From: Planctomycetaceae bacterium
Lineage (GTDB): Bacteria; Planctomycetota; UBA1135; GCA-002686595
Length of the DNA: 64,000 nucleotides
Reading direction: 5' to 3'
Assembly (NCBI GenBank): GCA_016125265.1
Contig: WGMC01000006.1
Span: 124,001-188,000 of the forward strand
Every line of letters begins with the position of its first letter. Position 1 is the first letter of the stretch. A model generated the notes under the pieces. The model was not told where the DNA came from. It ran no database searches and saw nothing but the letters and a program-made list of their open reading frames with translations. The translations under genes and the position numbers were made by a program. This document shows positions 26,801-35,551 of this stretch, in pieces.

Positions 26801-27632
26801 CACCGCCGCCGTCCTCGCCGTACTGGAAGAACTGGCGGTAGAAGGCGTTCATCTGCTCCATCGCCTCGGCCGCACGCACCATCACCTCGTACCCCGCGTT
26901 CGTCAGCGTGACGTAGTTGGGGCGCTGCAGCCGAGCACGTGTGGCCCACGTGGCGTGTTGGCGGTCGAAGTCGGCCACCCATTCCGCGGACACACCCTCG
27001 AGCAGGTCCTTCGGGCGCGCGTCCTCGGCCAGGCTGGGATCCGGCGCCGACGCGAGTCGCTCGATCGCGGCGGTACTCTCGCTGCGCTCGGGATCGATCG
27101 CGAGGATCTCCCGATGGACCATGATCGCCGAGTGGCGCCGCCCGCTCTTTTCGTAGTCCGCCGCGATGGGGGCGAGTTGCGACACGAAGAGGTCGCGCAG
27201 GGCAAGGCGTTCGCGGCCCAAGGGATCCACGGCGAACAGCGACTCGCGCAGGGTGTTGACCGCCGCGCGGTCCGCGCCCTGTTGGATGGCAAGGGCCAAC
27301 TGCCGGTGGCGCGCGAACACCAACTCGTCCCTCGCGTCCGCGCGTTCCGCCCAGGCGGCGCGCAGGGCCCACGCGTCCTGGGACGCCTGGTCGCGCTCGA
27401 GGGCCCGCAGGGATTCGCGTTCGGCGCCCTTCAGGTCGCCCAGTTCCAGCAACTGCCGCCCGCGCTCGAGCACGTAGGTCAAGGTCGCGGTGGGGGCCTC
27501 CTGTGCGGCGGCGCGCTGCGGCAGCACGAGCGCCGCGACGAGGCCGAGCGCGAAGAGGACTGCGGCGCCCCGGGGAGCGGTCCGGTGGGGCGGGAACTGC
27601 GTGAAGGGGAAGTTCGTGCGGGGGCGGAACAT
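23871..27632 (-). CDS. Large secreted TPR / DUF1570-like metalloprotease / LamG-like / thioredoxin-like protein
   Basis: 1253 residues. A signal peptide spans about 20-43 (LFALGLVAALVLPQRAAAQ). TPR-like helices come next (about 50-200). A gluzincin-like domain follows at about 240-420, with HEAAH at 330-334 and NEGLASF at 348-354, the zinc ligands expected for DUF1570/peptidase-MA-like proteins. A further helical TPR part occupies about 520-640. A beta-sandwich at about 690-870 (FSMEAEVLAESGEVAFAGLV, then WHRLRVDIVGDTVDVWFDNE) resembles DUF1080/LamG. A final region at about 900-1080 resembles a thioredoxin fold (PELLVLWSIQQNDLMPLDRW), but lacks a CXXC. Function is not known; proteolysis outside the cytoplasm is possible. 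Such mosaic proteins are common in planctomycetes. Confidence 0.8.
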   Translation of the reverse strand: MFRPRTNFPFTQFPPHRTAPRGAAVLFALGLVAALVLPQRAAAQEAPTATLTYVLERGRQLLELGDLKGAERESLRALERDQASQDAWALRAAWAERADARDELVFARHRQLALAIQQGADRAAVNTLRESLFAVDPLGRERLALRDLFVSQLAPIAADYEKSGRRHSAIMVHREILAIDPERSESTAAIERLASAPDPSLAEDARPKDLLEGVSAEWVADFDRQHATWATRARLQRPNYVTLTNAGYEVMVRAAEAMEQMNAFYRQFFQYGEDGGGVSPIELRIFRTREEYLKHGSSPAEWSGGQFTGSAVETYVGAGGFEAMTGTLFHEAAHQFVSLATNASGWLNEGLASFFEGCRLLANGTVQMNLPANHRLFPLATRMEQGWMKTYSEGIDPNNANAEPTTAPTFRIVLENRYQWGPPWYAPTWGVVYFLYNYQHPLDGRYVYRPAFIEFIDKSGGRMGEGAVSNFEEVVLNNPTSPTPGVDFPKTEAFPLPKTVEALDEVWRTWTLALRDEQSGRIQVERPWLDWARYALRRKEPTVAMEHFEKGLIASPADVDLLLEFADFLVGSQKQPDRAVKLYVRALQILERAETPDKKLIADVEKRLSKSDPNRRTLDEVHTSIHSAARTLVERYLAEGLHLMAMDMSLGLGTALSVPGMEELYRAAIEASGKTLSLWTLAYNERDLSGWASAGLEGWTPKGETLTARLGEYQPDVYDYRFLTLDTVTSGDFSMEAEVLAESGEVAFAGLVFGRKSADSFHGYLLFPPRRGREGAAETGYVDLTTFYGAGQFNVWRHTPVAAPKANAGTTAGGTWHRLRVDIVGDTVDVWFDNEYVASQTFQSVDVLRGGFGLITGPGESSFRNVRYLARAPQDFGAALERARRLEQLLASGESLGGSFLDRVPPWPDVKRWVAPKDGGEVPDSFGDLGLAPELLVLWSIQQNDLMPLDRWLVDLEKRYRDVGLEIVAVASATDDAALEPYLEKHPFPGLVGVDGFSKDFGIGAVFGRYSIDRFNLPRLLLLGLDSKVVWEGDPGFAIGDRWAPGTPTFLDDPLETLVVASDLRKLIPWRARYEAEGRPALAAGRFLDVLALLQEAQGFDARRDSAVAEAQGRLAHVKTAAQAFETSAAALAERGASAALPTLLAWGAALGVAPDAKEARSKKAVLEPAEARAWEKAVADLRKLHGDATRRRAANPAPVAAALARVEAPFAAEAAAILEALGDSPSADELKVALDRVENLPGAWLAEDYLGW

Positions 27633-27804
27633 GGGGAGCGCTCTTTTGGTGGGGGCGGGCGCGGGCTCCAGGGGGGGCGGGGAGCTGGCTCGGTAGACTA
27701 CGCAACGAAAGGTCCCCAGGTTTCCGATCGCCCCCCGTTATCCGGCGAGGGATCCGACGAGGGATCCGACGAGTGACCCCACCAGTGCCCCGAAAGTAGC
27801 GCCG
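27633..27804. promoter_or_regulatory. Divergent intergenic region with 12-bp direct repeats
   Basis: 172 bases between two divergent genes. CGAGGGATCCGA occurs twice in tandem (27746-27757 and 27758-27769), followed by a partial CGAGTGAC, 35 bases before the ATG at 27805. The repeat could be an operator; nothing else is recognised. Confidence 0.4.
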
Positions 27805-29667
27805 ATGTTCGAGTTCCCGACACGAGTCCTGTCCCCGCTCCTCGTCGCCGCGGCGCTGTGGGCGGCGCCGACCGCGGAGGCCGCGGGCGAGCTCGAAATC
27901 CACATCCTCGACGTGGGCCAGGGCGCGTCCGCGTTCGTGCGTGGCCCCGATGGGACCCGCGTGCTCATCGACGCGGGCCCGTTTGGCACGGGCAACGCGG
28001 TGATCCGGCCGTACCTCGCAACCATCGGCGTTTTCGATCTGGATTGGGCCATCGCCACCCACTTCGACGGGGACCACATCGGGGGCATGGACGAGGTGTT
28101 CAACGGGGGCTATCTGCCGCTGCAAAAGGTCTGGGACCGCGGGAACACCGCGCTGCCGAGCACGAACCAAGTCAGCCAGTACCTCGCGGCCGCGGGGTCG
28201 AAGCGCCAGACCCCGACGCTGGGCCAGCGCATCGACCTCGGCGACGGCGCCTTCATCGAGTGTGTGGCGCTCAATGGACTCACGCCGCTCGGTCAGGTTT
28301 CGCTCGCGGGCGCGGACCAGCAGGAAAACGGCCGCTCGCTCGCGACGTTGATTTCCTACGGCGACTTCGAGGCCTACATCGGCGGCGACCTGACCGCCGG
28401 GGGAATCACGAGCCCCGAGGGCGTTCCGACCGCGAACGTCGAGGGCCCGCTCGCCAGTTGGCTCGGCCAGGTCGAGGTGGTGCAAGCGAGCCACCACGGT
28501 TCGAACACCAGTTCCTCCGCCGCCGTGGTCAACGCGCTCGACCCGGCCTTCGTGATCTACGCGGCGGGGCTCGACAACGACTTCGGCCATCCCACCAAGA
28601 CCGTCACGAACCGTTGGAACTCGACCGCGCGGAGCCGCGCGGCGTGGGGCACCACCGAGGGCGACACCAGCAACGGATCGGGCGGTTGGGTCAGCGCGGA
28701 CGGCAGCTTCGTGCTGCGCACCGACGGCGTCGTGTTCGAGGCCGAGGCGCCGAACCGCGGGCTGCTGGCGCGTTTTGCGACCTTCGAGCATCCCGGCACC
28801 GCTGCGAGCGCGGCCAACCTGCGCGTGAACGAGCTCTTGGTGCGGCCCGCCGCGTCGGGTCTCGCCACCGGGCAGTGGATCGAGCTCGTCAACGTTGCCG
28901 CGGTCCCCGTGGACCTCGGCGGTGTGAGGGTTCTGCGAGGTCCTCAGTCGTTCACGCTGGCGAGCCGCCACCTGCTCGAACCCGGAGGTTTCCTCCTGCT
29001 CGGGCTCGACGGCAAACCCTCGCGCAATGGCGACGCACCCGTCGTGCACGGCGCGCCCTGGGAGCAGTTTGCGCTCACCACCAACGCCGGCACGTTGGAG
29101 CTGCGCAGCGCTTCGGGTGCCACCATCGAAACCGTGAGTTGGGGCGGCAGCGGTTTCGCGCCGACCTTGGGCGCGTCGTCGGAACGCATCGACGCGGGCG
29201 CCCCGCCCGTCGCGGCCAACTTCGTCGCGGCCACTGCCGCTTGGTCGGGCGGGGACCTCGGCACACCGGGCGATCCGAACGGCGGAGTTGTCTCGGTACC
29301 TCCTACCCTTGCCGTCGTCGGCCCCACGGCGCTCGGTGGCACGTTGCAACTCGCACTCAACGCCCCCGGCAAGGGATTCCAGTACCACATCCTCTTCGGC
29401 TCGCAGACCCTCGGCTCGAGCCTCAACCTGTTCGGTTACACGTTGCCGCACCTGCCCGATCCCTTCTTCAACCTCTGGCTCACGCTGCCGGGAGTCTTCG
29501 GGCAGTTCCCCGCGAGCGGCACCAAGCAGTGGTTGCTGCCGATCCCGAACACGCCGAGTCTCGTCGGACTGTTCGGCACGGCGAGTTACCTGACACTCGA
29601 CGTCGCGGGCCTTGGATTCGAAGGCACCGGCCAGTCGAACACCGTGGCCTTCCTGGTGCAGCCCTGA
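27805..29667 (+). CDS. Secreted ComEC-like metallo-beta-lactamase-fold protein with lamin-tail domain
   Basis: 620 residues. Signal peptide at about 1-27 (LLVAAALWAAPTAEA). The metallo-beta-lactamase fold covers about 30-300 with ILDVGQGASAF, HFDGDHIGG (H86, D88, D90, H91) and SHHGS at 229-233, the set found in the soluble domain of the competence protein ComEC/Rec2. A lamin-tail-like beta domain follows at about 318-430 (NLRVNELLVRPAASG, then WIELVNVAAVPVDLGG). The last ~130 residues are the shared C-terminal module (IPNTPSLVGLFGTASYL). ComEC-type domains and lamin-tail domains often occur with nuclease or phosphodiesterase activity, so an exported nuclease is a reasonable guess. The stop overlaps the next start (TGATG). 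Confidence 0.85.
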   Translation: MFEFPTRVLSPLLVAAALWAAPTAEAAGELEIHILDVGQGASAFVRGPDGTRVLIDAGPFGTGNAVIRPYLATIGVFDLDWAIATHFDGDHIGGMDEVFNGGYLPLQKVWDRGNTALPSTNQVSQYLAAAGSKRQTPTLGQRIDLGDGAFIECVALNGLTPLGQVSLAGADQQENGRSLATLISYGDFEAYIGGDLTAGGITSPEGVPTANVEGPLASWLGQVEVVQASHHGSNTSSSAAVVNALDPAFVIYAAGLDNDFGHPTKTVTNRWNSTARSRAAWGTTEGDTSNGSGGWVSADGSFVLRTDGVVFEAEAPNRGLLARFATFEHPGTAASAANLRVNELLVRPAASGLATGQWIELVNVAAVPVDLGGVRVLRGPQSFTLASRHLLEPGGFLLLGLDGKPSRNGDAPVVHGAPWEQFALTTNAGTLELRSASGATIETVSWGGSGFAPTLGASSERIDAGAPPVAANFVAATAAWSGGDLGTPGDPNGGVVSVPPTLAVVGPTALGGTLQLALNAPGKGFQYHILFGSQTLGSSLNLFGYTLPHLPDPFFNLWLTLPGVFGQFPASGTKQWLLPIPNTPSLVGLFGTASYLTLDVAGLGFEGTGQSNTVAFLVQP

Positions 29668-31040
29668 TGGCACTGCGGCGCAAGTTCAGCGTGTTGCGGG
29701 ACCCCGTGCACGGCGACATCTACCTCACGGACGAGGAGATCGCCGTAATGGACACGGCCGAGTTCCAGCGGTTGCGCGGTGTGCGGCAGTTGGGCGCCGC
29801 GTACTTGGTCTACCCGGGGGCGCTGCACACGCGTTTCGAGCACTCGATCGGCACGGTGCACGTGACGCAGGCGATGCTCGACGCGATCCAGCGCAGCCAC
29901 GAACTCGACCCGCGTTCGTCGCTCGGTGTCAGTGACCAGGAGGCCCGTGTGATCCGCATGGCGTCCCTCCTGCACGACGTCACGCACATGCCGTTCGGCC
30001 ACAACATTGAGGACCAAAGTGGTCTGCTCGAACGCCACGACAGCGCCGCGCGGTTCGAGGCCGTGCTTTCGACCGGCACCGAAGTGGGGGCGCTTCTCGA
30101 GGCACAGGGTCTGCGGCGGGACGTGCTCAACGTGCTGCTGCCCGAGGGCGCCCCCGGTCGCGACGCGGTGCCGCCCTTCTGGCGCCAGGTGCTCTCGGAC
30201 ACGATCTGTTCGGACCTCCTCGACTACCTCGCCCGCGACGCGTACTTCACCGGCCTGCGCATCCAGGTGGACGAGCGGGTGCGCAGTTACTTCAAGATCG
30301 ATCGCCTCACGGGCAACCTGTTCATCGACCTAGCGAAGCGCGAGCTGTTGCGCGAGGACATCCTCTCGGAAGTCGTGCGTTTGCTGGAGGCCCGCTACTA
30401 CTTCTCGGAGCGGGTCTACTACCACCACGCCAAGGTCGCCGCGGGCGCGCTGATCGCGCGCGCGGTCGAACTGGCCCTCGACCACAAGTTGGTCGCACCC
30501 GACGCGCTCTACCAGCAGACCGAGGACTCGTTGTTCGAGCTCTTGCTGCGCAGTTCCGCGAAGGCGCCGCGGGCCCTGTCGGCGCGCATCGCCGACTTGG
30601 TGATGCGCGTGCGCCGCCGCCGGCTCTACAAACGCGCCGCGGTGTTTCCGCGCTACCAGAACCAGGACGTGCAGGACGAGTTGGTGCGCAAGTACTTCGC
30701 CCGCGGCACGCGCGAAGCCCGTCTCGAGGTCGAAGCTCGCATCGCCGACGTCGTGCGGTTTGCGACCGGCCAGACCGTCGAGGTGATCGTCTACTGCCCG
30801 GCCGCGCGCATGCAGCTCAAGGAGGCCGAGACCCACGTGCGTTGGCCCGGAGAGGGCGCGCCGCGGCCGCTGGCGGAGTTCTCCGCCAAGGTGCCGCGTT
30901 TGTTGGATCTGGAGCGCAGCTACCGCGACCTCTGGAAGTTCTACGTGTTCGCGGATTCCTCGGATCCGGCCGTGTTGGGTGCCGTGCAGCGCGCTGCGAC
31001 CGAGGAGTTCTCCGCGCAGAACGCTTACCGCGTGGAGTGA
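29667..31040 (+). CDS. HD-superfamily phosphohydrolase, dNTPase/SAMHD1-like
   Basis: 457 residues. The opening LRDPVHGDIYLTDEEIAVMD and QRLRGVRQLGAAYLVYPGA are characteristic of the SAMHD1/YwfO group. Metal and active-site residues are visible: H54, H59 (HTRFEHSIGT), the HD pair at 103-104 (LLHDVTH), and DYLARD as the later Asp. Family members hydrolyse deoxynucleoside triphosphates; substrate here is unproven. The ATG overlaps the stop of the secreted MBL gene, giving coupling with an apparently unrelated protein. Cytoplasmic, no membrane segment. Confidence 0.9.
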   Translation: MALRRKFSVLRDPVHGDIYLTDEEIAVMDTAEFQRLRGVRQLGAAYLVYPGALHTRFEHSIGTVHVTQAMLDAIQRSHELDPRSSLGVSDQEARVIRMASLLHDVTHMPFGHNIEDQSGLLERHDSAARFEAVLSTGTEVGALLEAQGLRRDVLNVLLPEGAPGRDAVPPFWRQVLSDTICSDLLDYLARDAYFTGLRIQVDERVRSYFKIDRLTGNLFIDLAKRELLREDILSEVVRLLEARYYFSERVYYHHAKVAAGALIARAVELALDHKLVAPDALYQQTEDSLFELLLRSSAKAPRALSARIADLVMRVRRRRLYKRAAVFPRYQNQDVQDELVRKYFARGTREARLEVEARIADVVRFATGQTVEVIVYCPAARMQLKEAETHVRWPGEGAPRPLAEFSAKVPRLLDLERSYRDLWKFYVFADSSDPAVLGAVQRAATEEFSAQNAYRVE

Positions 31041-31224
31041 CCGGAGCCGGCGCGTCTCGGCGGATTTCGCGTCGAGGATGGCCGCGAAGCGCCTCGCAGA
31101 GGCCCAGCCGGAAAGGATTTCCCATTCGCTCCCGCACGTTCAAGGGCTACAGACTGTGGGTCGACAGGGGGTGCGGAACCGTCGTTCGGTGCCCGCCGCC
31201 GCCCTCGCTCGACCGACGCTCGCC

Positions 31225-32007
31225 ATGCGTGTTCTCGACGAACTTCGCCTCGAGCGCTGGATGCCGGACATGTTCCAGTCCCGCGGCACCGGCGCCGAGT
31301 GGATCCGCCTCACGGCGTTGGGAGTGGGGGAGCTCTCGAACCGCCTGCAGGCCGTGCAGCTCGAGACGGACCCCATCGAGTGGGTGCTGTGCGAGGAGTG
31401 CGCGCGCGAGGGTTGCGGCTCCGGCGCGTTCGCGCGGGTGACACGCACCGCGTCGCACCTTCTGTTCACTCCGCCGGACACCCGCGGTCGCGCGCCCTCG
31501 GACGTGCTGCGCAGCCACCCGCTGCTGCTCGCCCACGGCGCCCTGGCGCTCCCGCTGGACCGCTGGAGCCAACTGGTGGACCGCGCCGCGGTGGCGGAGC
31601 TCGCCCTGCCGTCGGAAACCACCTTCCAGGAGTCCGGATGGCGCGAGTTGTGGGCCGCTTGGGTGGCGCCGTTGCCGCCGCTCCTGCGCCGCTTGGAGCC
31701 GCGCGCCTTCGCCGAGGCGCTCGTGCGCACGTTGCCAGAACGCCTGCACGTCGCGCAGGAAGGGCAGCTCGCCGCCATCGCCCAACTCGTGCGCTGGTTT
31801 CGCACGGGCTGCGTGGAGGGCGCCGCCTCGGGCCTTGTCGAAGCCCAATGGCTGCAAACCCGCGTGCACAGCCTCGTGTTCGACGAACGCCGCGGCGAGC
31901 GCTGGTCTGCCTTTGCATCCACCCCGTCGGGCGAGATCTACCCCGCATTCGGCCCGGGCCTGGTCCTCGTCACGGATCCCGCGCCGGCACGGCTGCGTGT
32001 CGCTTGA
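31225..32007 (+). CDS. Hypothetical protein, 260 residues
   Basis: Start taken at ATG 31225 (MRVLDELRLERWMPDM); upstream in-frame sequence looks like non-coding DNA read through. It has no signal peptide or membrane helix. A short cysteine cluster CEECAREGCGS (about 55-66) could bind a metal. Other parts are Leu/Trp-rich and alpha-helical (LRRLEPRAFAEALVRTLPER). I recognise no family. It stands alone between the HD gene and a dispersed repeat; codon use is like that of its neighbours. Confidence 0.7.
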   Translation: MRVLDELRLERWMPDMFQSRGTGAEWIRLTALGVGELSNRLQAVQLETDPIEWVLCEECAREGCGSGAFARVTRTASHLLFTPPDTRGRAPSDVLRSHPLLLAHGALALPLDRWSQLVDRAAVAELALPSETTFQESGWRELWAAWVAPLPPLLRRLEPRAFAEALVRTLPERLHVAQEGQLAAIAQLVRWFRTGCVEGAASGLVEAQWLQTRVHSLVFDERRGERWSAFASTPSGEIYPAFGPGLVLVTDPAPARLRVA

Positions 32008-32020
32008 TTGCGACGCGCCT

Positions 32021-32066
32021 CGCGCTCCAAGGCGGGCCTGGAGGCCCGCGCACCCGGGCCGCGACC
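32021..32066 (-). repeat. Dispersed palindromic repeat, partial copy
   Basis: CGCGCTCCAAGGCGGGCCTG and the following GAGGCCCGCGCACC match one end of the elements at 19930 and 53892. Its right side (GGGCCGCG.CCCTAC) runs into the stop codon of the aminotransferase gene, as copy 3 runs into the permease gene stop. Confidence 0.75.
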
Positions 32067-33230
32067 CTACTGGGTGGTGAGGAAGCGTTCGAGACGCACG
32101 AGGGCTTCTTGCAGGCGGTCTTCGCCCAGCGCGTAGGAGAGGCGCACGTGGTGGGGGGCGCCGAAGGCGGAACCGGGGACTAGCACTACGCCTTCTTGTT
32201 CGAGCAAGCGTTCGCAGAAGGGGCCGCTGTCCGGCGCGCCGTTGAGGTGGGCCGAGACGTTGGGGAAGGCGTAGAACGCGCCCTGTGCGGCGGGGGTCGG
32301 GAGGCCTAGGCGCCTGAGGCCGTCGAGCAGCAGGTCGCGGCGGCGCTGGTAGGTGAGGCGCATCTCTTCGACTTGCGGCGGCTCCTGTTGGAGCGCGGCG
32401 AGGTACGCGGATTGGGAGATCGCGTTCGGCGAGCCCGTCAACTGGCTGTGCAGGCGCGCGATGGCGTCGATCACCGGCTCGGGGCCCGCGGCGAAGCCGA
32501 TGCGGTAGCCGGTCATCGCGAACGCCTTGCTCGCGCCGTCGATGATGACCGTGCGCGCGCGCGCGGCGGGGGAGACCTCGAGCGGGCTTGCGAACGGGCG
32601 CTCGCCGTACACCAAACGGCGGTAGATCTCGTCGGAGAGGATCACAAGGTCCTTCGCCTCCGCCAGTTCCACGAGCGCCGCCAGTTCCCCCTTGCTCCAC
32701 ACATACCCCGTCGGATTGCAGGGCGAGTTGAGCAAGATGCCGCGTGTGCGCGGGGTGATCGCCGCGGCGACGGCCGCCAGGTCCGGCCCCAGGTCCGCGC
32801 GGCCTGGCACGTGCACCGGGCGCGCGCCGGCGATGCGCAGGATCTCGTCGTAACTGACCCACGCGGGCAGCGGCACGAGCACCTCGTCGCCCTCCTGGAA
32901 AAGCGCCAGGATCGCGCCCGACAGCGCGTGTTTGGCGCTGTGGCAGACGACCACCTGGTTCGCGGTCCAAGGGCCGCCGCGTGTTGCCTCGAGGTGCCGC
33001 GCGAGGGCCGCGCGCAGCTCCGGTGTGCCCGCGGCCGCCGTGTAGCGCACGTTGCCCGATCGAACTCGCTCGATGGCGGCCCCTTGCACCTCGGGCGGCG
33101 CGGCGAAGTCCGGCTCGCCCACGGCCATGTTGACGAGGTCCCTGCCGGCGGCCATCAGCGCCTTCGCGCGAGCGTCGAGGGCCAGGGTCACGGACAGCTC
33201 GATGCCCCGGGCTCGCGCGGAGATGTTCAT
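32067..33230 (-). CDS. Class I/II aminotransferase (aspartate aminotransferase-like)
   Basis: 387 residues. PLP-enzyme landmarks are in order: VNMAVGEPDFAAPPEV, the NSPCNPTG loop, ILSDEIYRRLVYGE and the Schiff-base lysine in DGASKAFAMTGYRIGF, then a late Arg in HHVRLSYALGEDRL. It resembles aspartate/prephenate aminotransferases of the I-gamma/beta type. The likely reaction is transfer of an amino group between aspartate (or another amino acid) and 2-oxoglutarate; the exact substrate cannot be assigned. Start ATG 33230 gives a standard N-terminus (SARARGIELSVTLALDARA). Single gene, flanked by the partial repeat. Confidence 0.93.
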   Translation of the reverse strand: MNISARARGIELSVTLALDARAKALMAAGRDLVNMAVGEPDFAAPPEVQGAAIERVRSGNVRYTAAAGTPELRAALARHLEATRGGPWTANQVVVCHSAKHALSGAILALFQEGDEVLVPLPAWVSYDEILRIAGARPVHVPGRADLGPDLAAVAAAITPRTRGILLNSPCNPTGYVWSKGELAALVELAEAKDLVILSDEIYRRLVYGERPFASPLEVSPAARARTVIIDGASKAFAMTGYRIGFAAGPEPVIDAIARLHSQLTGSPNAISQSAYLAALQQEPPQVEEMRLTYQRRRDLLLDGLRRLGLPTPAAQGAFYAFPNVSAHLNGAPDSGPFCERLLEQEGVVLVPGSAFGAPHHVRLSYALGEDRLQEALVRLERFLTTQ

Positions 33231-33485
33231 GGGCGACGATTGTGGAAGCTCCGCCGCCCGGGGACAACCGCCCGGAGCGCGCTGAAACCCCGCTGGGCTA
33301 GGGAAGATCGATCCCGCCGAGGCGTCCGACCCCCTGGGCCTTGGGGCGCCGGTCCCGGATGCCGGCGCCGGATGGACGGGCGGCGCACCAGATGCCTTGG
33401 CCGGGTCGACGCCGCCAGCGGCTACCCTCTCCGGCCCCGGGGCGCACACCCCTCTCCGGGCGGCCCCCAACACTTCCGCGACCCC

Positions 33486-35525
33486 ATGAAGCGACGCCTC
33501 CTGCGCTACGCCCTGATCGCGCTGGCCGTGGTCCTGTTCACCGGCTACTTCGCGTTCCGCACGTTCTTCTTCGACCCGCTCGAGGGCCGCTACGGCGCCA
33601 AACTGGCGACCCTGGTGCCGCGGGACGTCGACTTCTTCAGCGCGAAGGCCAACCTGGCGGACGACTTCGTCGATTTCCCGACGCCGCGCGCGGCGCGCGA
33701 ACTGGCGGCGCATCCGGTGGGTCAAAAGTTCCTGGCCTCGAGCCAGTGGCAGAGCTGGTCGCGCGACCTTGGCCTCGTCGACATGGAGGCCACCATCCGC
33801 GCCGAACTCGATCGGGCCGGGTTGCCCGCGGGTTTGGATCCAACCAGTTTGTTCGGCGGGCGCGAACTCGCCCTCGCGGCCTACCTGAAACCCGGCGGCA
33901 CCGAAGCGGCGGAGTGGATCGCACTGGGCCGCACGAACTGGATGGGCAAGCTGGCCCTCGAACTGCTGGAGCGGCCCGACTGGATCGGCCTCTCCGAGCA
34001 GGGCCTCGAAGCGACCGGCGTGGAGGGGGGGGTGCGCCTCTCCGGCGGGCAGTTGTCTCGACCGCTTTTCCTCGGTCGGCGGCGTGACGTGCTGTTGATC
34101 TCCACCACCGAGTCCTTCCTGCTGCGGGCGGAAGAACTGGAGCAGCGCAAGGGACAGGATTCGTTCGGCCAGAGCGCGCGCTACCACGACCACGTGGAGA
34201 CCAAGGCCAACGTGCTCGAGAGCGCCGGGGGCCAACCCGTCGAGGTGTACGGCGACGTCGCGAAGGCGGCGGCGGCCCTCGACTTGCCGACGGCGTGGCC
34301 CAATCCCAAGTCGCCCGAACCCTGGGTCGTGTTCCTGTCGCGCCTCTTCCAACTCGGCGAAGCCCGCGACTTGGCCGGTGTGTTCTCGATCGGCCGCGTG
34401 CTGCGGCTCGACGCCAACCTGGCGCTCTCGCCGGAGGAGCACTCCACTTTGCAGCGGCGCATGTATCGCATGCGCGGCTTCGACCGCGGGCCGGTCTTGA
34501 ACGACGTCGCGCGCCTCGCACCCGCGGACACGGGGCTCTTCGTGTACCTGCAGAGCGACCTCGCGGGGCTGATGCGCGAATGGCTCGCCGTGCAAGAGCC
34601 CGCCCTGCGCGAGAACCTCGTCAGCCACCTCGTCCGGCCCCTGTTCGGAGGTTCGTCCGTCGACAAGCTGGTCGACGAATTGGACGCCGCCTTCCGCGAC
34701 CAAGTGGCCGTGATCGTGCGGGCCAACGACTACCCGGACATGGGGCCCGACGGTCCGCCGCACAACGACACCGTCGTGCCGGCGTGGGCGGTGGTGCTGT
34801 GGGTCGAATCCCGCGACAAGATCGACGAGCTGCGCCAGAAGGTCATCCAGAACCAGGCGCGTTTTGGGATCCAGGGCCGCGCGTCGGGCTCGAGCGGTGT
34901 CTTCACCAACGAGGTCCAGGGCGGTTTCGTGGTGTACGAGTACTGGTCGCCGGCGATCCAGGGCACGGGTCACCTCTCCAGCGTGAACGACGGGCAACTC
35001 TTCGTGCTGTCGAACAGCTACCAGATGATCGGGCAGGTGCTCGGCACCTACTACCAGGGCGGAGCGCGCAACCCGCGTCTCGCGGACCAGGTCGACTTCC
35101 AGAACCTGATGCAGGAGGGCCAGGCCAGCTCCACCGTGCTGGCGTACCTGCAGCCGGCCGCGCTCGTTCCGACGCTGGCGGCCATGGGACGGCGCACCGC
35201 CGAGGACGACCTCCTGACCGTGGTGGACTGGCAGGCGAAACGCGCGGAGTTTGGCAAGGCCGTGGTCGCGGAGCGTTTCCCGAACGAGGTGTGGGGACGA
35301 CTCTCCACGTCGACCCAGGACCAGGTGGACGTGGAAGTCGACAAGCGTGTGGAGGCCTTCCAGCAGGAACTGCGCGAGCGCGAGCTGCCGCGGCGCCTCG
35401 AGGCCGTGAACGAGCGGATGGAGTTGCTGCGCGGCGTCGATGGCGCGCTCGTGCAACTGCGGCTCACGGAACGCGCTCTGGACGTCGCCGTGCGGGCGCT
35501 CTTCGCCGCCGCCGCGCGCCCCTGA
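33486..35525 (+). CDS. Membrane-anchored hypothetical protein, 679 residues
   Basis: An N-terminal helix (LLRYALIALAVVLFTGYFAF, about 5-24) anchors it, with the rest outside the cytoplasm. The body is mixed alpha/beta with many charged residues and no recognised motif; phrases include VPRDVDFFSAKANLADDFVD and GHLSSVNDGQLFVLSNSYQM. The last ~80 residues are a probable coiled coil (VEAFQQELRERELPRRLEAV). It resembles the broad class of planctomycete proteins that contain substrate-binding-like repeats, but I cannot name the family. ATG follows CCCCCAACACTTCCGCGACC, no Shine-Dalgarno. The nearest gene (35552) is convergent. Confidence 0.8.
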   Translation: MKRRLLRYALIALAVVLFTGYFAFRTFFFDPLEGRYGAKLATLVPRDVDFFSAKANLADDFVDFPTPRAARELAAHPVGQKFLASSQWQSWSRDLGLVDMEATIRAELDRAGLPAGLDPTSLFGGRELALAAYLKPGGTEAAEWIALGRTNWMGKLALELLERPDWIGLSEQGLEATGVEGGVRLSGGQLSRPLFLGRRRDVLLISTTESFLLRAEELEQRKGQDSFGQSARYHDHVETKANVLESAGGQPVEVYGDVAKAAAALDLPTAWPNPKSPEPWVVFLSRLFQLGEARDLAGVFSIGRVLRLDANLALSPEEHSTLQRRMYRMRGFDRGPVLNDVARLAPADTGLFVYLQSDLAGLMREWLAVQEPALRENLVSHLVRPLFGGSSVDKLVDELDAAFRDQVAVIVRANDYPDMGPDGPPHNDTVVPAWAVVLWVESRDKIDELRQKVIQNQARFGIQGRASGSSGVFTNEVQGGFVVYEYWSPAIQGTGHLSSVNDGQLFVLSNSYQMIGQVLGTYYQGGARNPRLADQVDFQNLMQEGQASSTVLAYLQPAALVPTLAAMGRRTAEDDLLTVVDWQAKRAEFGKAVVAERFPNEVWGRLSTSTQDQVDVEVDKRVEAFQQELRERELPRRLEAVNERMELLRGVDGALVQLRLTERALDVAVRALFAAAARP

Positions 35526-35551
35526 TCCGGAACGCGCAGTCGGCGGCAGCG

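Noticed and set aside
23385..27776. Plus-strand open frame of about 1460 codons
   Set aside because: It lies opposite the sigma factor and the DUF1570-like gene, which have clear domains; composition is His/Arg/Val-rich shadow.
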